Notes: generated by a model not told the origin, from the letters alone. Positions 1 to 7,667 are shown, counted from the first letter of the stretch. The stretch: DNA of 33,767 nt from Ruminococcus sp. (GCF_024691275.1 NZ_JAILNU010000007.1:1-33767), one strand, 5' to 3'. A program made the numbers and translations.

Positions 1-19
1 TTTCTCTTCGCTTTGTCAA
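1..19 (-). promoter_or_regulatory. Third copy of tandem sigma-A promoter, cut by left edge
   Basis: A TTGACA -35 hexamer reads leftward at 14-19. It is preceded by the same GTAC and A-rich upstream tract as the copy at 110-115. A 17-bp spacer would place the -10 just outside the window, so only half of the promoter is visible. It is the last of three copies in 96-bp phase. Confidence 0.6.
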
Positions 20-86
20 GTACTTTTTCAAAATTTCTTTCGGAAATTTTTTCCTTCATACTCAACCGCTTTAGAGCAGCCTATAT

Positions 87-115
87 ATAATATCACTTCC
101 CTTTCGGTTTGTCAA
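87..115 (-). promoter_or_regulatory. Strong tandem sigma-A promoter reading out of the window
   Basis: Reading leftward, TTGACA (110-115), a 17-bp spacer and TATTAT (87-92) make a near-consensus vegetative promoter. The 35 bp upstream of the -35 are phased A-tracts resembling an UP element. No gene lies between it and the left edge, so its target is off the window. An rRNA operon or similarly expressed gene is inferred from the stacking. Confidence 0.8.
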
Positions 116-182
116 GTACTTTTTTCATTTTCTTTTCAGAAATTTTTCGTCGTATTGACTCTCCGTGTCGGTCAGTGTTTAT

Positions 183-211
183 ATTATACCTCAGTTTTTC
201 TCAAAAGTCAA
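183..211 (-). promoter_or_regulatory. Upstream-most tandem sigma-A promoter
   Basis: Reading leftward, TTGACT (206-211), a 17-bp spacer and a perfect TATAAT (183-188). Its -35 is exactly 96 bp from the next copy. It lies downstream of the pilin terminator at 331-373, so it is insulated from the pilus genes and belongs to the off-window leftward gene. Confidence 0.8.
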
Positions 212-330
212 GCATAAAGTTTTAAACTTTCCATTAACAAAACTGTTGAAAACTTCTCTGCATGAACTTCACCTAATCATAAACCTCGCTTTAAGCTCTC
301 GATCACAGCCGAAAAAGCACATTTGAGGAC

Positions 331-373
331 AAAAAAATAAAGTCTGAAAGCATTTTCACTGCTCTCAGACTTT
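331..373 (-). terminator. Rho-independent terminator of the first pilin gene
   Basis: A 13-bp stem with one mismatch (339-351 with 361-373) and a 9-nt loop is followed on the minus strand by a run of seven U (331-337). It starts 15 bp after the pilin stop codon. Confidence 0.85.
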
Positions 374-387
374 CAATTTCATGTATT

Positions 388-1032
388 TTACGTCAATTTG
401 ATTTTCGACATATCTATATACTGTATACTTTTTCTTCTGATATCATTTCTAACGCCATCAGCGAGCTCATCCATACCCACGGGATAAGTTCCCTTGTAAT
501 TGCCTTTTTCATAATCAGAGTATACTACTGATATTACATTATAGTCTTTGACATACACCTTGTAGGTTCCGTCTGTACCAATGATAGAATTTACAGCTCG
601 TGCAAACTTCACGTCATCGTCAGTCGTTCCCTTTTTAGCACCACTCGCATCTACTCTACAGCCCTTTGTGCCGTCCCAGTAGAAATAGAAGTCATAGTAT
701 TTGCGATTATCTTTAGCATCAGCCTTATCTCTGTCCTTCAGATCATAATCGCCCATATAGATCTGTGACTTCGTTTTAATAACGAATGTATTATCCGAAG
801 TAGAGTCGTGTACAATATTATTAAGCGGTCGCTCTTTAGCTCCCAGTCTTGTAACCTCAGTCTGTACTGCGTTGAAAACTACCTTTGCCTTCGCATTGGC
901 ACTTCTCTCACGCGCTCTTCTTATAAAATACCCCCACGAGGGAACAACGATAGCAAGCAAAATTCCCATAATCGCAATAACGATTATAAGCTCCATCAAG
1001 GTAAAGCCCTTTTTAGTTCTTTTAGCCTTCAT
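388..1032 (-). CDS. Type IV prepilin-like protein (pilin 1)
   Basis: This 214-residue protein has a class-III signal: a short basic leader, then Gly-Phe-Thr-Leu-Met-Glu with the conserved Glu5, then a hydrophobic helix of about 20 residues (IIVIAIMGILLAIVVP). PilD should cut between Gly and Phe. The rest is a polar, Tyr- and Asp-rich globular domain I do not recognise. I chose the ATG at 1032 because GGGAGGTG sits just upstream and it gives a normal short leader; a longer reading to 1095 would run into the promoter. It has its own promoter (1067-1095) and terminator, so it is a single-gene unit. It is probably a second pilin subunit or minor pilin of the T4P encoded to its right. That it is a pilin is secure; major versus minor role is not. 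Confidence 0.9.
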   Translation of the reverse strand: MKAKRTKKGFTLMELIIVIAIMGILLAIVVPSWGYFIRRARERSANAKAKVVFNAVQTEVTRLGAKERPLNNIVHDSTSDNTFVIKTKSQIYMGDYDLKDRDKADAKDNRKYYDFYFYWDGTKGCRVDASGAKKGTTDDDVKFARAVNSIIGTDGTYKVYVKDYNVISVVYSDYEKGNYKGTYPVGMDELADGVRNDIRRKSIQYIDMSKIKLT

Positions 1033-1066
1033 AGGAATGCACCTCCCAATACAATTTTTCATATAT

Positions 1067-1095
1067 ATTATATCAAAAAGTTCATATTTTGTCAA
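1067..1095 (-). promoter_or_regulatory. Sigma-A promoter of pilin 1
   Basis: TTGACA (1090-1095), a 17-bp spacer and TATAAT (1067-1072), both perfect hexamers on the minus strand. The -10 is 35 bp before the ATG at 1032, giving a short leader with the GGGAGG ribosome site. Confidence 0.85.
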
Positions 1096-1174
1096 TATTA
1101 AATCCAGTTTTCAGCTACAATTTTTTAGCACTCTTATTGTGCATTTAGCCGACCCCAGGATCGCCATTCATTTG

Positions 1175-1214
1175 TAAAAAAAAGCTCCTCCCTTTCGGAA
1201 GGAGCTATTTTTTT
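1175..1214 (-). terminator. Terminator of pilin 2, probably bidirectional
   Basis: A GC-rich hairpin (arms about 1183-1192 and 1197-1206, loop near TTTC) is flanked by an A-run on the left and a T-run on the right. It can therefore stop transcription in both directions. It lies just after the stop of the pilin at 1245. Confidence 0.85.
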
Positions 1215-1244
1215 CAATTAAGTTTTACGACCTGAATCGTTAGA

Positions 1245-1763
1245 TTACGATGCCTTTGCAGCTGCGAGTGCGCAAGCAGATGTGAGTTTATCTGTGCCCT
1301 TATACTTTGTGTAGTTGTCAACTGTAACAACACCTGCAGGTGATGTACCTGTGTATGTCTCGTCAACGCTAACTGCTACAGCCTTGCAAACGCCGCCTTC
1401 ACAAACTGAAGCGAAAGCAAGCTTCTTAGCCTTCTCCATGTAGTTCATGATCTTCTTTGTAATAGCCTCAGCCTTAACATCAGAAGAAAGTGCAGCACCA
1501 GTAGATGTAAGTGTTACATTGCCTGAACGAGCAAGACGGTTGATTGAAGCGATGTTGCCAGCTTCCTGTGACTCTTCGTCGATTTCAACGAGAGCTGTGT
1601 TGATAGCCTTCTGGAGTGAGTTAGCAGCTGAGTTAGCAGAAGAAACCTTTGACTTCTTTACATAACCGAGCATTGAAGGAACGAGGATTGCTGCGAGAAC
1701 ACCGATGATAGCGATAACAACGATGAGCTCAATAAGTGTAAAACCTTTCTTTGTAGTTTTCAT
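1245..1763 (-). CDS. pilA: Type IV major pilin candidate (PilA-like)
   Basis: This 172-residue prepilin starts with a KTTKKG leader, then Phe-Thr-Leu-Ile-Glu-Leu and a long hydrophobic alpha-1 helix, the standard PilD substrate. The helix continues into a Ser/Ala-rich amphipathic part. Cys pairs (CEGGVC, plus one Cys near the C-terminus) could make a disulfide loop. The size and the small, simple C-terminal domain fit a major pilin. Its own consensus promoter, a purine-rich leader of about 100 nt, a GGAGGG ribosome site and a strong terminator fit high expression. Ruminococcus species are known to make Pil-proteins linked to cellulose adhesion, and this is a likely relative; that link is from knowledge of the genus, not from the sequence. 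The symbol is by analogy. Confidence 0.9.
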   Translation of the reverse strand: MKTTKKGFTLIELIVVIAIIGVLAAILVPSMLGYVKKSKVSSANSAANSLQKAINTALVEIDEESQEAGNIASINRLARSGNVTLTSTGAALSSDVKAEAITKKIMNYMEKAKKLAFASVCEGGVCKAVAVSVDETYTGTSPAGVVTVDNYTKYKGTDKLTSACALAAAKAS

Positions 1764-1868
1764 AAGAAAACCCTCCTTAAAAATATTGATTTGTGAAAGT
1801 CATTTTGCTTTCACTCGATTTTTGGGTTCGGGGATTTTTTTAACTCCCTTTCCCTTCCCTGTGATTAT

Positions 1869-1897
1869 AGTATATCACCTTATTCACATAATGTCAA
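1869..1897 (-). promoter_or_regulatory. Sigma-A promoter of the major pilin candidate
   Basis: TTGACA (1892-1897), a 17-bp spacer and TATACT (1869-1874), with an overlapping TATAAT four bases further on. The transcript would have a leader of about 100 nt with three GGG runs and CCCC/CCC tracts that can pair with them. Confidence 0.8.
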
Positions 1898-2166
1898 CAG
1901 TTTTCAAGAAAAAATTCCATATCTAAAGGCACTTTTTACACTGGAACGGTAAATAGCCTTATTTTTTTTAGTGTTTCCGTCAAAATGCACAAGGTTTTGT
2001 GAATAAGTTAAATATAAAATTTAGTCCTTGTTTAATTCATAGTCAACTATACTTTTCGTATACGGGTATTTAGCTTCTTATATACCCCTTTTGCTGCTCA
2101 TTTTTATCTTTTTGGGATCAAATTTCATGATTATTTTCTCAGAAATTTTTTTCTCTCCTTCTTTTT
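1898..2166. other. Intergenic region between major pilin promoter and pilT
   Basis: No gene is seen. A weaker minus-strand promoter candidate, TTGACT (2041-2046), 17 bp, TAAATT (2018-2023), could give a second, longer pilin transcript. A GGGTAT/ATACCC hairpin lies at about 2063-2088 without a U-run. The rest is T-rich and featureless. Confidence 0.4.
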
Positions 2167-2205
2167 AAAAAAAATCAGACCGCCTGACTCATGTCCGACG
2201 GTCTG
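2167..2205 (-). terminator. Terminator of the pilB-pilT unit
   Basis: Stem CAGACCG/CGGTCTG (2176-2182 with 2199-2205), with a possible inner GAC/GTC helix, is followed on the minus strand by a run of eight U (2167-2174). It lies 19 bp past the pilT stop. Confidence 0.8.
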
Positions 2206-2224
2206 TTCATTACATATTTTTTTA

Positions 2225-3325
2225 TCAGCCCTGCATTCCTGCTCTGGGAGCTCCTCCCATCTGAGAAAGGAAGCGGTAGAATTCCTGCTTGTCGAGGCAT
2301 TTCTCGAGAGCATCTACTTCGCTTATCACATTCTTGGATACAAGTCTTGCAAGCTCCATATCCAGAGAAAGCATTCCCTGCTGCTTACCTGTCTGGATAG
2401 CAGACTGTACGAGATGGATCTTATTATCACGGATCATAGCCGAGATAGCGTCTGTACAGTTAAGAATTTCCATACAAGCGATACGACCTGTACCGTCCTT
2501 CTTAGGAATAAGTGTCTGAGAAATAACAGCTACGAGGTTATTTGCGAGCTGTGTTCTGATCTGCTGCTGCTGATGCTCAGGGTAAACGTCGATGATACGG
2601 TTGATAGTATCAGCGGCAGATGTTGTATGAAGTGTTGACATAACGAGATGTCCTGTTTCAGCTGCGGTTACAGCAGCCTGGATAGTCTCGAAGTCACGCA
2701 TTTCTCCTACGAGGATTACATCAGGGTCTTCACGGAGGGCAGCTCTCAGTGCGAGTGAGAAGCTATCAACGTCGTCACCGATCTCTCTCTGGTTTACCAT
2801 ACATCTCTTGTGCTCGTGAACGTACTCGATAGGGTCCTCAACTGTGATAACATGAGCACTTCTGTTAAGGTTAACGAAGTCGATCATAGCAGCGAGGGTA
2901 GTTGACTTACCTGAACCGGTAGGACCTGTTACAAGAACGAGTCCACGGGGACGCATTGCGAAGTCAGCGAGTATCGGAGGAAGTCCGAGATCCTCAAGAG
3001 TAGGGATATCGTTTCTCAGAAGACGGATAGCGATAGCAGGCTTACCCTTCTGGAAGTATACGTTTACACGGTGACGGTAGCCGCTTCTTGTTGTGAACGA
3101 GAAGTCAGTATCCTTATGGTTGTTTACGCTTGTCTGCTGTGCATCGTTTGTCATCTGATGAACGATATTGAGAATTTCCTCCTCGTCCATCTCAGGGTAC
3201 TGTGAACGCATGGTTCTCAGTGTACCGTTAAGACGTACAACAGGAGCGATCCTGTCTGTGAAGTGAAGGTCAGAACAGCCGAGGAGTCTGACTTCATCCA
3301 GTATTCTATGTATTTCAATTGCCAT
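2225..3325 (-). CDS. pilT: Type IV pilus retraction ATPase PilT
   Basis: This 366-residue protein has the full length of a PilT hexameric ATPase. An N-terminal PAS-like domain (SDLHFTDRIAPVVRLNG, about residues 18-34) precedes the RecA-like core. It shows Walker A GPTGSGKST near residue 134, an Asp box (VITVEDPIEYVH), Walker B DPDVILVGEMRD near 205 and a His box (GHLVMSTLHTTSAADTINR). A late AIQTGKQQGM segment matches the AIRNLI/GMQT-type region typical of PilT rather than PilB. It acts at the cytoplasmic base to depolymerise pili and power twitching-type retraction. It follows pilB by 33 bp with its own GGAGG site, so the two are co-transcribed. Its presence argues for a retractile T4P rather than a plain type II secretion or competence pseudopilus. 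Confidence 0.95.
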   Translation of the reverse strand: MAIEIHRILDEVRLLGCSDLHFTDRIAPVVRLNGTLRTMRSQYPEMDEEEILNIVHQMTNDAQQTSVNNHKDTDFSFTTRSGYRHRVNVYFQKGKPAIAIRLLRNDIPTLEDLGLPPILADFAMRPRGLVLVTGPTGSGKSTTLAAMIDFVNLNRSAHVITVEDPIEYVHEHKRCMVNQREIGDDVDSFSLALRAALREDPDVILVGEMRDFETIQAAVTAAETGHLVMSTLHTTSAADTINRIIDVYPEHQQQQIRTQLANNLVAVISQTLIPKKDGTGRIACMEILNCTDAISAMIRDNKIHLVQSAIQTGKQQGMLSLDMELARLVSKNVISEVDALEKCLDKQEFYRFLSQMGGAPRAGMQG

Positions 3326-3358
3326 ATTATTAGTCCTCCCTATATAGGTGCATATCCA

Positions 3359-5041
3359 TTATACTGTAAATGTAGTTCTTACAAGCTCATCTATTGATGT
3401 CTGTCCAGCCTGTACAAGCTCAGAAGCGTTGTCACGAAGAAGCTTCGTTCCGTTTGATCTTGCAGCGTTTTCGATCTCTTCCTTAGAACCGCCTGCTGCG
3501 ATAATGGAAGAAACGTTTGCTGTACAGTGAATGATCTCGTGGATAGCAGTTCTTCCTCTGTAGCCTGTATTATTGCAGACTGGGCATCCGCCCGGTTCAA
3601 ATACCTGTATAGAGTGATCTATGCCCATAAGTTCATTTTCTTCAGGAGTTGACATTCTTGGCTTCTTGCACTCAGGGCAGAGAACCTTGATGAGTCGCTG
3701 TGCGATAACACCGATAAGTGAAGTAGCTACCATGTAAGGAGCAACACCCATATCAACAAGACGTACAACTGTCGATGCAGCGTCGTTGGTATGAAGTGTG
3801 GAGAGAACCAAGTGTCCTGTGATAGCGGCACGGATACCGATATCAGCTGTCTCGGTATCACGCATCTCACCGATCATTACTACGTCAGGGTCCTGACGGA
3901 GGATAGAACGGAGGGCTGCGGCGAAGGTCATACCAGCCTTCTGGTTAACCTGACACTGATTGATACCGTCGATAGATTTTTCGACAGGGTCCTCAACTGT
4001 AACAACGTTTACGTTTGGCTTAGCGATCTCACCAAGAGCAGCGTAAAGAGTTGTTGTTTTACCGGAACCGGTAGGTCCTGTTACGAGGATAACGCCGTGA
4101 GGAACTCTCAGCATAGACTCAAACAGGGTGTAGTTATAATCTGACATACCGAGATCAGTGATCTTACGAAGAGCGATCTGACCTGTAGAAAGAATTCGGA
4201 TAACGATCTTTTCACCGTGTACCATAGGAAGTGAGGATACACGGACATCAAGAGTAGTTCCGTCAACGACCTGTGTGAAACGGCCGTCCTGAGGGATTCT
4301 CTTTTCAGCGATGTTCATACCGCTGATAAGCTTGAAACGTGTTGTAAGTGCGCTGTGGACCGCACTGGAAATATTCATGAGTTCAACGAGGTCGCCGTTT
4401 ACACGGATACGGATCCTTGTATACTTGTCAAATGGCTCGATATGAATATCGGTAGCGTCTGCTCTGTATGAGTTTTCAACGATAGTTGTTGCGAGCTTAA
4501 CGATAGGAGCGCTCTCAACTCTGTCCTTAGACTCGATATCAGCTTCGGTCATCTCACCGAGGTCGCCGCCCATACCTGCAACGTTCTCAAGAACGCTGTC
4601 AACGTTCTGCATTGAGTAGCACTTACCGATCGCCTTATTGATAGCAGATGTTGTTGCAAGAACAGGAACTGTATCCATACCTGTAGAAACCTTGATGTCC
4701 TCGAGGACGATGAAGTTTACAGGATCATTGGTCGCAACGGTAAGACGTTTACCCTGTACATTGATAGCGATTACTGTGTGCTTTCTTGCCAGAGCTTCAG
4801 GAACCATCTGAACCGCATCAGAATTGATCTCAACGTTATCGAGGTCAACATACTGAACTCTAAGGTTGCCGGCCAGTGCCTTTGCGAAGTTAACTTCTGA
4901 CATGAATCCCAGTTCAACAACAACGTCACCAAATTTCTTTGCTCCGTTGGATGCTTTCTGAGCTTCAAGTACCTGCTGAAGCTGCTCGCTTGTAATCAGC
5001 CCTTGATTGACTAAGTAGTCACCAATTCTCTCGTTTCTCAT
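3359..5041 (-). CDS. pilB: Type IV pilus extension ATPase PilB
   Basis: This 560-residue PilB/GspE-family ATPase drives pilin polymerisation on PilC. Residues 1-145 form an MshEN-type N-domain with two tandem motifs, RIGDYLV..G..(T)SEQL.. and KFGDVVVELG..., a family in which c-di-GMP binding is known. The core has Walker A GPTGSGKTT near residue 324, an Asp box (VVTVEDPVE), Walker B DPDVVMIGEMRD near 387 and a His box (GHLVLSTLHTNDAAS). A tetracysteine zinc site (CPEC near 457, CPVC near 488) is typical of PilB and absent from PilT. The start has GGAGG upstream. An imperfect palindrome lies in the leader at 5064-5099. I found no strong promoter for it in the short divergent gap shared with pilD. 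Confidence 0.95.
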   Translation of the reverse strand: MRNERIGDYLVNQGLITSEQLQQVLEAQKASNGAKKFGDVVVELGFMSEVNFAKALAGNLRVQYVDLDNVEINSDAVQMVPEALARKHTVIAINVQGKRLTVATNDPVNFIVLEDIKVSTGMDTVPVLATTSAINKAIGKCYSMQNVDSVLENVAGMGGDLGEMTEADIESKDRVESAPIVKLATTIVENSYRADATDIHIEPFDKYTRIRIRVNGDLVELMNISSAVHSALTTRFKLISGMNIAEKRIPQDGRFTQVVDGTTLDVRVSSLPMVHGEKIVIRILSTGQIALRKITDLGMSDYNYTLFESMLRVPHGVILVTGPTGSGKTTTLYAALGEIAKPNVNVVTVEDPVEKSIDGINQCQVNQKAGMTFAAALRSILRQDPDVVMIGEMRDTETADIGIRAAITGHLVLSTLHTNDAASTVVRLVDMGVAPYMVATSLIGVIAQRLIKVLCPECKKPRMSTPEENELMGIDHSIQVFEPGGCPVCNNTGYRGRTAIHEIIHCTANVSSIIAAGGSKEEIENAARSNGTKLLRDNASELVQAGQTSIDELVRTTFTV

Positions 5042-5063
5042 AAAAAACCTCCGCTTATTTTCT

Positions 5064-5099
5064 GAATACGACCGGTATCCGTCATACCGACCGATATTC
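5064..5099 (-). repeat. Imperfect palindrome in the pilB leader
   Basis: Arms 5064-5078 and 5084-5099 share GAATA and CGGTAT blocks around a 5-nt loop. No U-run follows, so it is not a classic terminator. It sits between the pilD promoter and the pilB ribosome site and could be an operator or an mRNA hairpin. Confidence 0.5.
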
Positions 5100-5110
5100 T
5101 AAAATTGTAC

Positions 5111-5138
5111 TTGAATTTTCCATAATTTATGTTATAAT
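5111..5138 (+). promoter_or_regulatory. Promoter of pilD
   Basis: TTGAAT (5111-5116), a 16-bp spacer and TATAAT (5133-5138). It is 40 bp before the ATG at 5179, which has a GGAGGGG ribosome site. Confidence 0.65.
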
Positions 5139-5178
5139 AATATTATGTACATTTTAAATATGAAGGAGGGGTAAAATC

Positions 5179-6057
5179 ATGTTCGGATTTGAGGATATGC
5201 TCCACAGTGAATTTACCGAGCTGCCATTCAAGATCATGTTTTACGTCATTATTTTCCTATTCGGAATTTGTATCGGAAGCTTTCTTAATGTAGTTATCTA
5301 CAGGCTTCCCGATCCTGACAGTCCGTCGATTCTCGGAATAGGACAAACCAAAGAGGATAAGGAAAAGGCTTCTCACTGCATGACCTGCGGTACGAAGATC
5401 AGACCTATTGATCTTATTCCTGTTTTCAGCTGGATAATGCTGAGAGGAAAATGTCATAGCTGCGGTTCTAAGATATCCGCCCGCTATCCGCTGGTAGAAA
5501 GCCTTAACGGTCTTCTTTACGTTCTGACGTTTTTTGTTCTGGACATTAATGTTAAATCCATAATAACCTGCGTTCTGATGTCTTTCCTTATATGTATAGG
5601 ATTCATCGACTGGGATACCAAAGAGATATACGTCAGCATGATAGCTGTTGTTTTGCTCCTTGCTGTCCCGCTTCACATTTTCTACTCTATGGAGCATGAA
5701 GATGTTGCTTTGAAAAGCCGCATCATCGGCGCGTTCATAATCAGTGTACCATTCTTTGTCATTGGTGAGGTAAGCCGCCCGATCATCAAGAAGAAGTTCG
5801 GAGAAGACTTCCGTGCCATTGAACTCGGTGATACATATCTTATGTTTGCCGCAGGAGCTTTCCTTGGAACACAAGCTGTTATCACTTCAACATTCATCGG
5901 AGTTATAGTTGCTGCAATCGGTGGTCTTATAAACAAGTATGCCACCCAGGATTCAAAATTTGCTTTCGGACCATTCCTTGCAATAGGAATCGCCGTTGGT
6001 TCATTATGTGGTAATCAGATAGCACAGTGGTATCTAAACCTGCTAAGTGCTAAATAA
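5179..6057 (+). CDS. pilD: Prepilin peptidase PilD (leader peptidase / N-methyltransferase)
   Basis: This 292-residue polytopic membrane protein is an A24 aspartyl protease. It opens with a hydrophobic helix and the family signature GSFLNVVIYRLP (residues 33-44). A cytoplasmic loop has two CxxC pairs (C67, C70, C92, C95), the zinc site of the bifunctional form that also methylates the mature pilin N-terminus. The catalytic aspartates are probably D144 (FIDWDTKEI) and D218 (ELGD). The second motif is usually GxGDxK; here the Lys position is Tyr (GDTY), a small deviation. About seven transmembrane segments follow, including the typical FAFGPFLAIG. It should cut all five prepilin-like proteins here. 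It has its own promoter and faces away from pilB. Confidence 0.93.
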   Translation: MFGFEDMLHSEFTELPFKIMFYVIIFLFGICIGSFLNVVIYRLPDPDSPSILGIGQTKEDKEKASHCMTCGTKIRPIDLIPVFSWIMLRGKCHSCGSKISARYPLVESLNGLLYVLTFFVLDINVKSIITCVLMSFLICIGFIDWDTKEIYVSMIAVVLLLAVPLHIFYSMEHEDVALKSRIIGAFIISVPFFVIGEVSRPIIKKKFGEDFRAIELGDTYLMFAAGAFLGTQAVITSTFIGVIVAAIGGLINKYATQDSKFAFGPFLAIGIAVGSLCGNQIAQWYLNLLSAK

Positions 6058-6063
6058 AAGAAA

Positions 6064-6103
6064 ATAAAGTACAGGCAGCAGCATTGACTGCTGCCTGTTT
6101 TTT
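6064..6103. terminator. Bidirectional terminator between pilD and the pilus operon
   Basis: A perfect 11-bp stem (6071-6081 with 6088-6098) with a 6-nt loop is followed by T6 on the plus strand and flanked by an A-rich tract that gives U-rich sequence on the minus strand. It ends both convergent units; the minus-strand stop codon is only 3 bp away. Confidence 0.9.
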
Positions 6104-6105
6104 AC

Positions 6106-7146
6106 TTATGAATCAATTTCATCAGTGAAACAGTAGATAAAGTAGATATCCTGATCGAAATCAACGGTATCATCAAGAGATGTCATAGAGAATGCATATC
6201 CTGATTCAGCTGCTGTCTGTAATCTGATCTTGCCGTCAGTCGGATCCTTCATTGGTCTTGTCTGACCAACGCCTGCACCAACTGATCTGCCGTTTCTGTG
6301 TGCGATATTTGTAAGTGGAAGATTTACTATCTGAACAGCACACGGTGTAGCAAATGCAGTATAGTTATATGGTACTGCAGCTCCTGAATTCACACACTCA
6401 ACAGTTCCGCTGTTTTTCTTGTTCAGAACAATTGAAAGCGCTAATCTTGCAGCATTGATCTCAGTTGAACTATTATTAAAGTCCTTGTCAAGCACCTTAT
6501 AATCGACACCTGATTTTACATCGGAAGGTGTAACAGGTGAAAGTAGGGACTTATCCTTTGGGATAAGCTTTGAAACACCGAGTGAATAGCTAAAATCGTA
6601 AGCTGCGTCCTTTGCATCAAGGAAAGCAGGGTTAAGTTCAGCTACCTCTTCGTCGAAAGCGTCTTTATCGACTTTAGCGTCTTCCTTTGAATTAAAGGAA
6701 TAAACACGCTGTGTTATCTGACCCTTCTTTACCGGATCACCGCCAGCCAGTTTGCCATCTTTATTTACTAATCTGACAACATGGATCTTACCGTTAATAT
6801 AGTTTACATTTTCACCATCAGTTGTATACACAACTTCATTAAAATGGCTTTTTCTGAAATTCTCAACATACTGTGCAAGCTTTTCGCTGTTTGCATCGCC
6901 ATCATTTGTCAGTCCCATTTTATTTGCTGAACCAACAAAGACATCTTCTGCATATTCAAGCTTTGTTTGCAGATACTGCTGAACATTGTTTGCATACGCA
7001 TATGTCTTTTCAGACATTGCTGTATTTTTGAACATATTCGATACAGGGTCAATAAGCACCATTACGCCGACCATAAGTATTGAGAATATCGCCATTACAA
7101 CAATGAGCTCGATGAGAGTAAAACCTTTTTTAATATGTTTCATCAT
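6106..7146 (-). CDS. Minor pilin / pseudopilin, PilW-like
   Basis: This 346-residue protein has an MMKHIKKG leader, Phe-Thr-Leu-Ile-Glu-Leu and a hydrophobic helix ending in a Pro, so it is a PilD substrate. The globular part of about 310 residues is polar and much larger than a major pilin domain, which is typical of PilW/GspJ-like minor pilins that prime fibre assembly. I placed the start at 7146 because GGTGGAGG lies seven bases upstream; an ATG at 7167 would overlap the previous stop and hide this site. It is the last gene of the pilus operon, just before the terminator. Assignment to PilW is by size and order only. Confidence 0.88.
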   Translation of the reverse strand: MMKHIKKGFTLIELIVVMAIFSILMVGVMVLIDPVSNMFKNTAMSEKTYAYANNVQQYLQTKLEYAEDVFVGSANKMGLTNDGDANSEKLAQYVENFRKSHFNEVVYTTDGENVNYINGKIHVVRLVNKDGKLAGGDPVKKGQITQRVYSFNSKEDAKVDKDAFDEEVAELNPAFLDAKDAAYDFSYSLGVSKLIPKDKSLLSPVTPSDVKSGVDYKVLDKDFNNSSTEINAARLALSIVLNKKNSGTVECVNSGAAVPYNYTAFATPCAVQIVNLPLTNIAHRNGRSVGAGVGQTRPMKDPTDGKIRLQTAAESGYAFSMTSLDDTVDFDQDIYFIYCFTDEIDS

Positions 7147-7163
7147 ATCTTTACCTCCACCGA

Positions 7164-7652
7164 TCATGTTGTAGGAGCAGTTGTAGGCTGAACATCGAAG
7201 AATTCAAGGTTGAGACCGCCATTGGCTCTTTTTCTCATATCTTCGATCTGCTCAGGCGTCATACCGCCTGTAACAAGACCTTCTGTCTGGTACTTATCAG
7301 CCTTCATATCAACCTTTACCTCAGGTCCGTAAGTCTCTTCGAGAACTACATCCTCGCCTGCTGCATTGGTTGTCTTAACGTAATAATGACCTTCGCTTCC
7401 TACATTGAGCTTAACAGAAATGTCGATCTCAGATGTAGGCAGTTCATCACCTGCAGCGTCCTCAGTTCTATGATTAGCTGCATATGGTGACTGAACCTGT
7501 ACCTTGTTCTTTAAGTTGTTTCCAGCTCGAGTTGTTGCATCTACATGAGTTCCTACAAGTATGAGCAAACCGCCCATAATTCCAAAGATAGCTATTGAGA
7601 TTATCATCTCGATAAGAGTCATGCCCTTTAACTTTTTTTTGCTTTTTTTCAT
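7164..7652 (-). CDS. Minor pilin / pseudopilin, PilV-like
   Basis: This 162-residue prepilin has a very basic leader (KKSKKKLKG) followed by Met-Thr-Leu-Ile-Glu-Met and a hydrophobic helix rich in Ile and Gly. Met at mature position 1 instead of Phe is common in minor pilins such as PilV/GspI. The C-terminal part is short, acidic and ends in a Thr/Pro tail (QPTTAPTT). It lies 15 bp after the giant pilin-like gene, with GGAGGAG inside that gap, and 17 bp before the next pseudopilin. It is probably part of a priming complex with its neighbours. Confidence 0.88.
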   Translation of the reverse strand: MKKSKKKLKGMTLIEMIISIAIFGIMGGLLILVGTHVDATTRAGNNLKNKVQVQSPYAANHRTEDAAGDELPTSEIDISVKLNVGSEGHYYVKTTNAAGEDVVLEETYGPEVKVDMKADKYQTEGLVTGGMTPEQIEDMRKRANGGLNLEFFDVQPTTAPTT

Positions 7653-7667
7653 AAGAACACTCCTCCT

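Noticed and set aside
1764..1868. G-quadruplex in the pilin leader
   Set aside because: Only three GGG runs are present on the mRNA strand and nearby C-tracts would compete, so no four-run quadruplex is supported.
5257..5874. A 205-residue minus-strand frame over pilD
   Set aside because: It is a shadow of the well-supported prepilin peptidase gene and has no domain or ribosome site.
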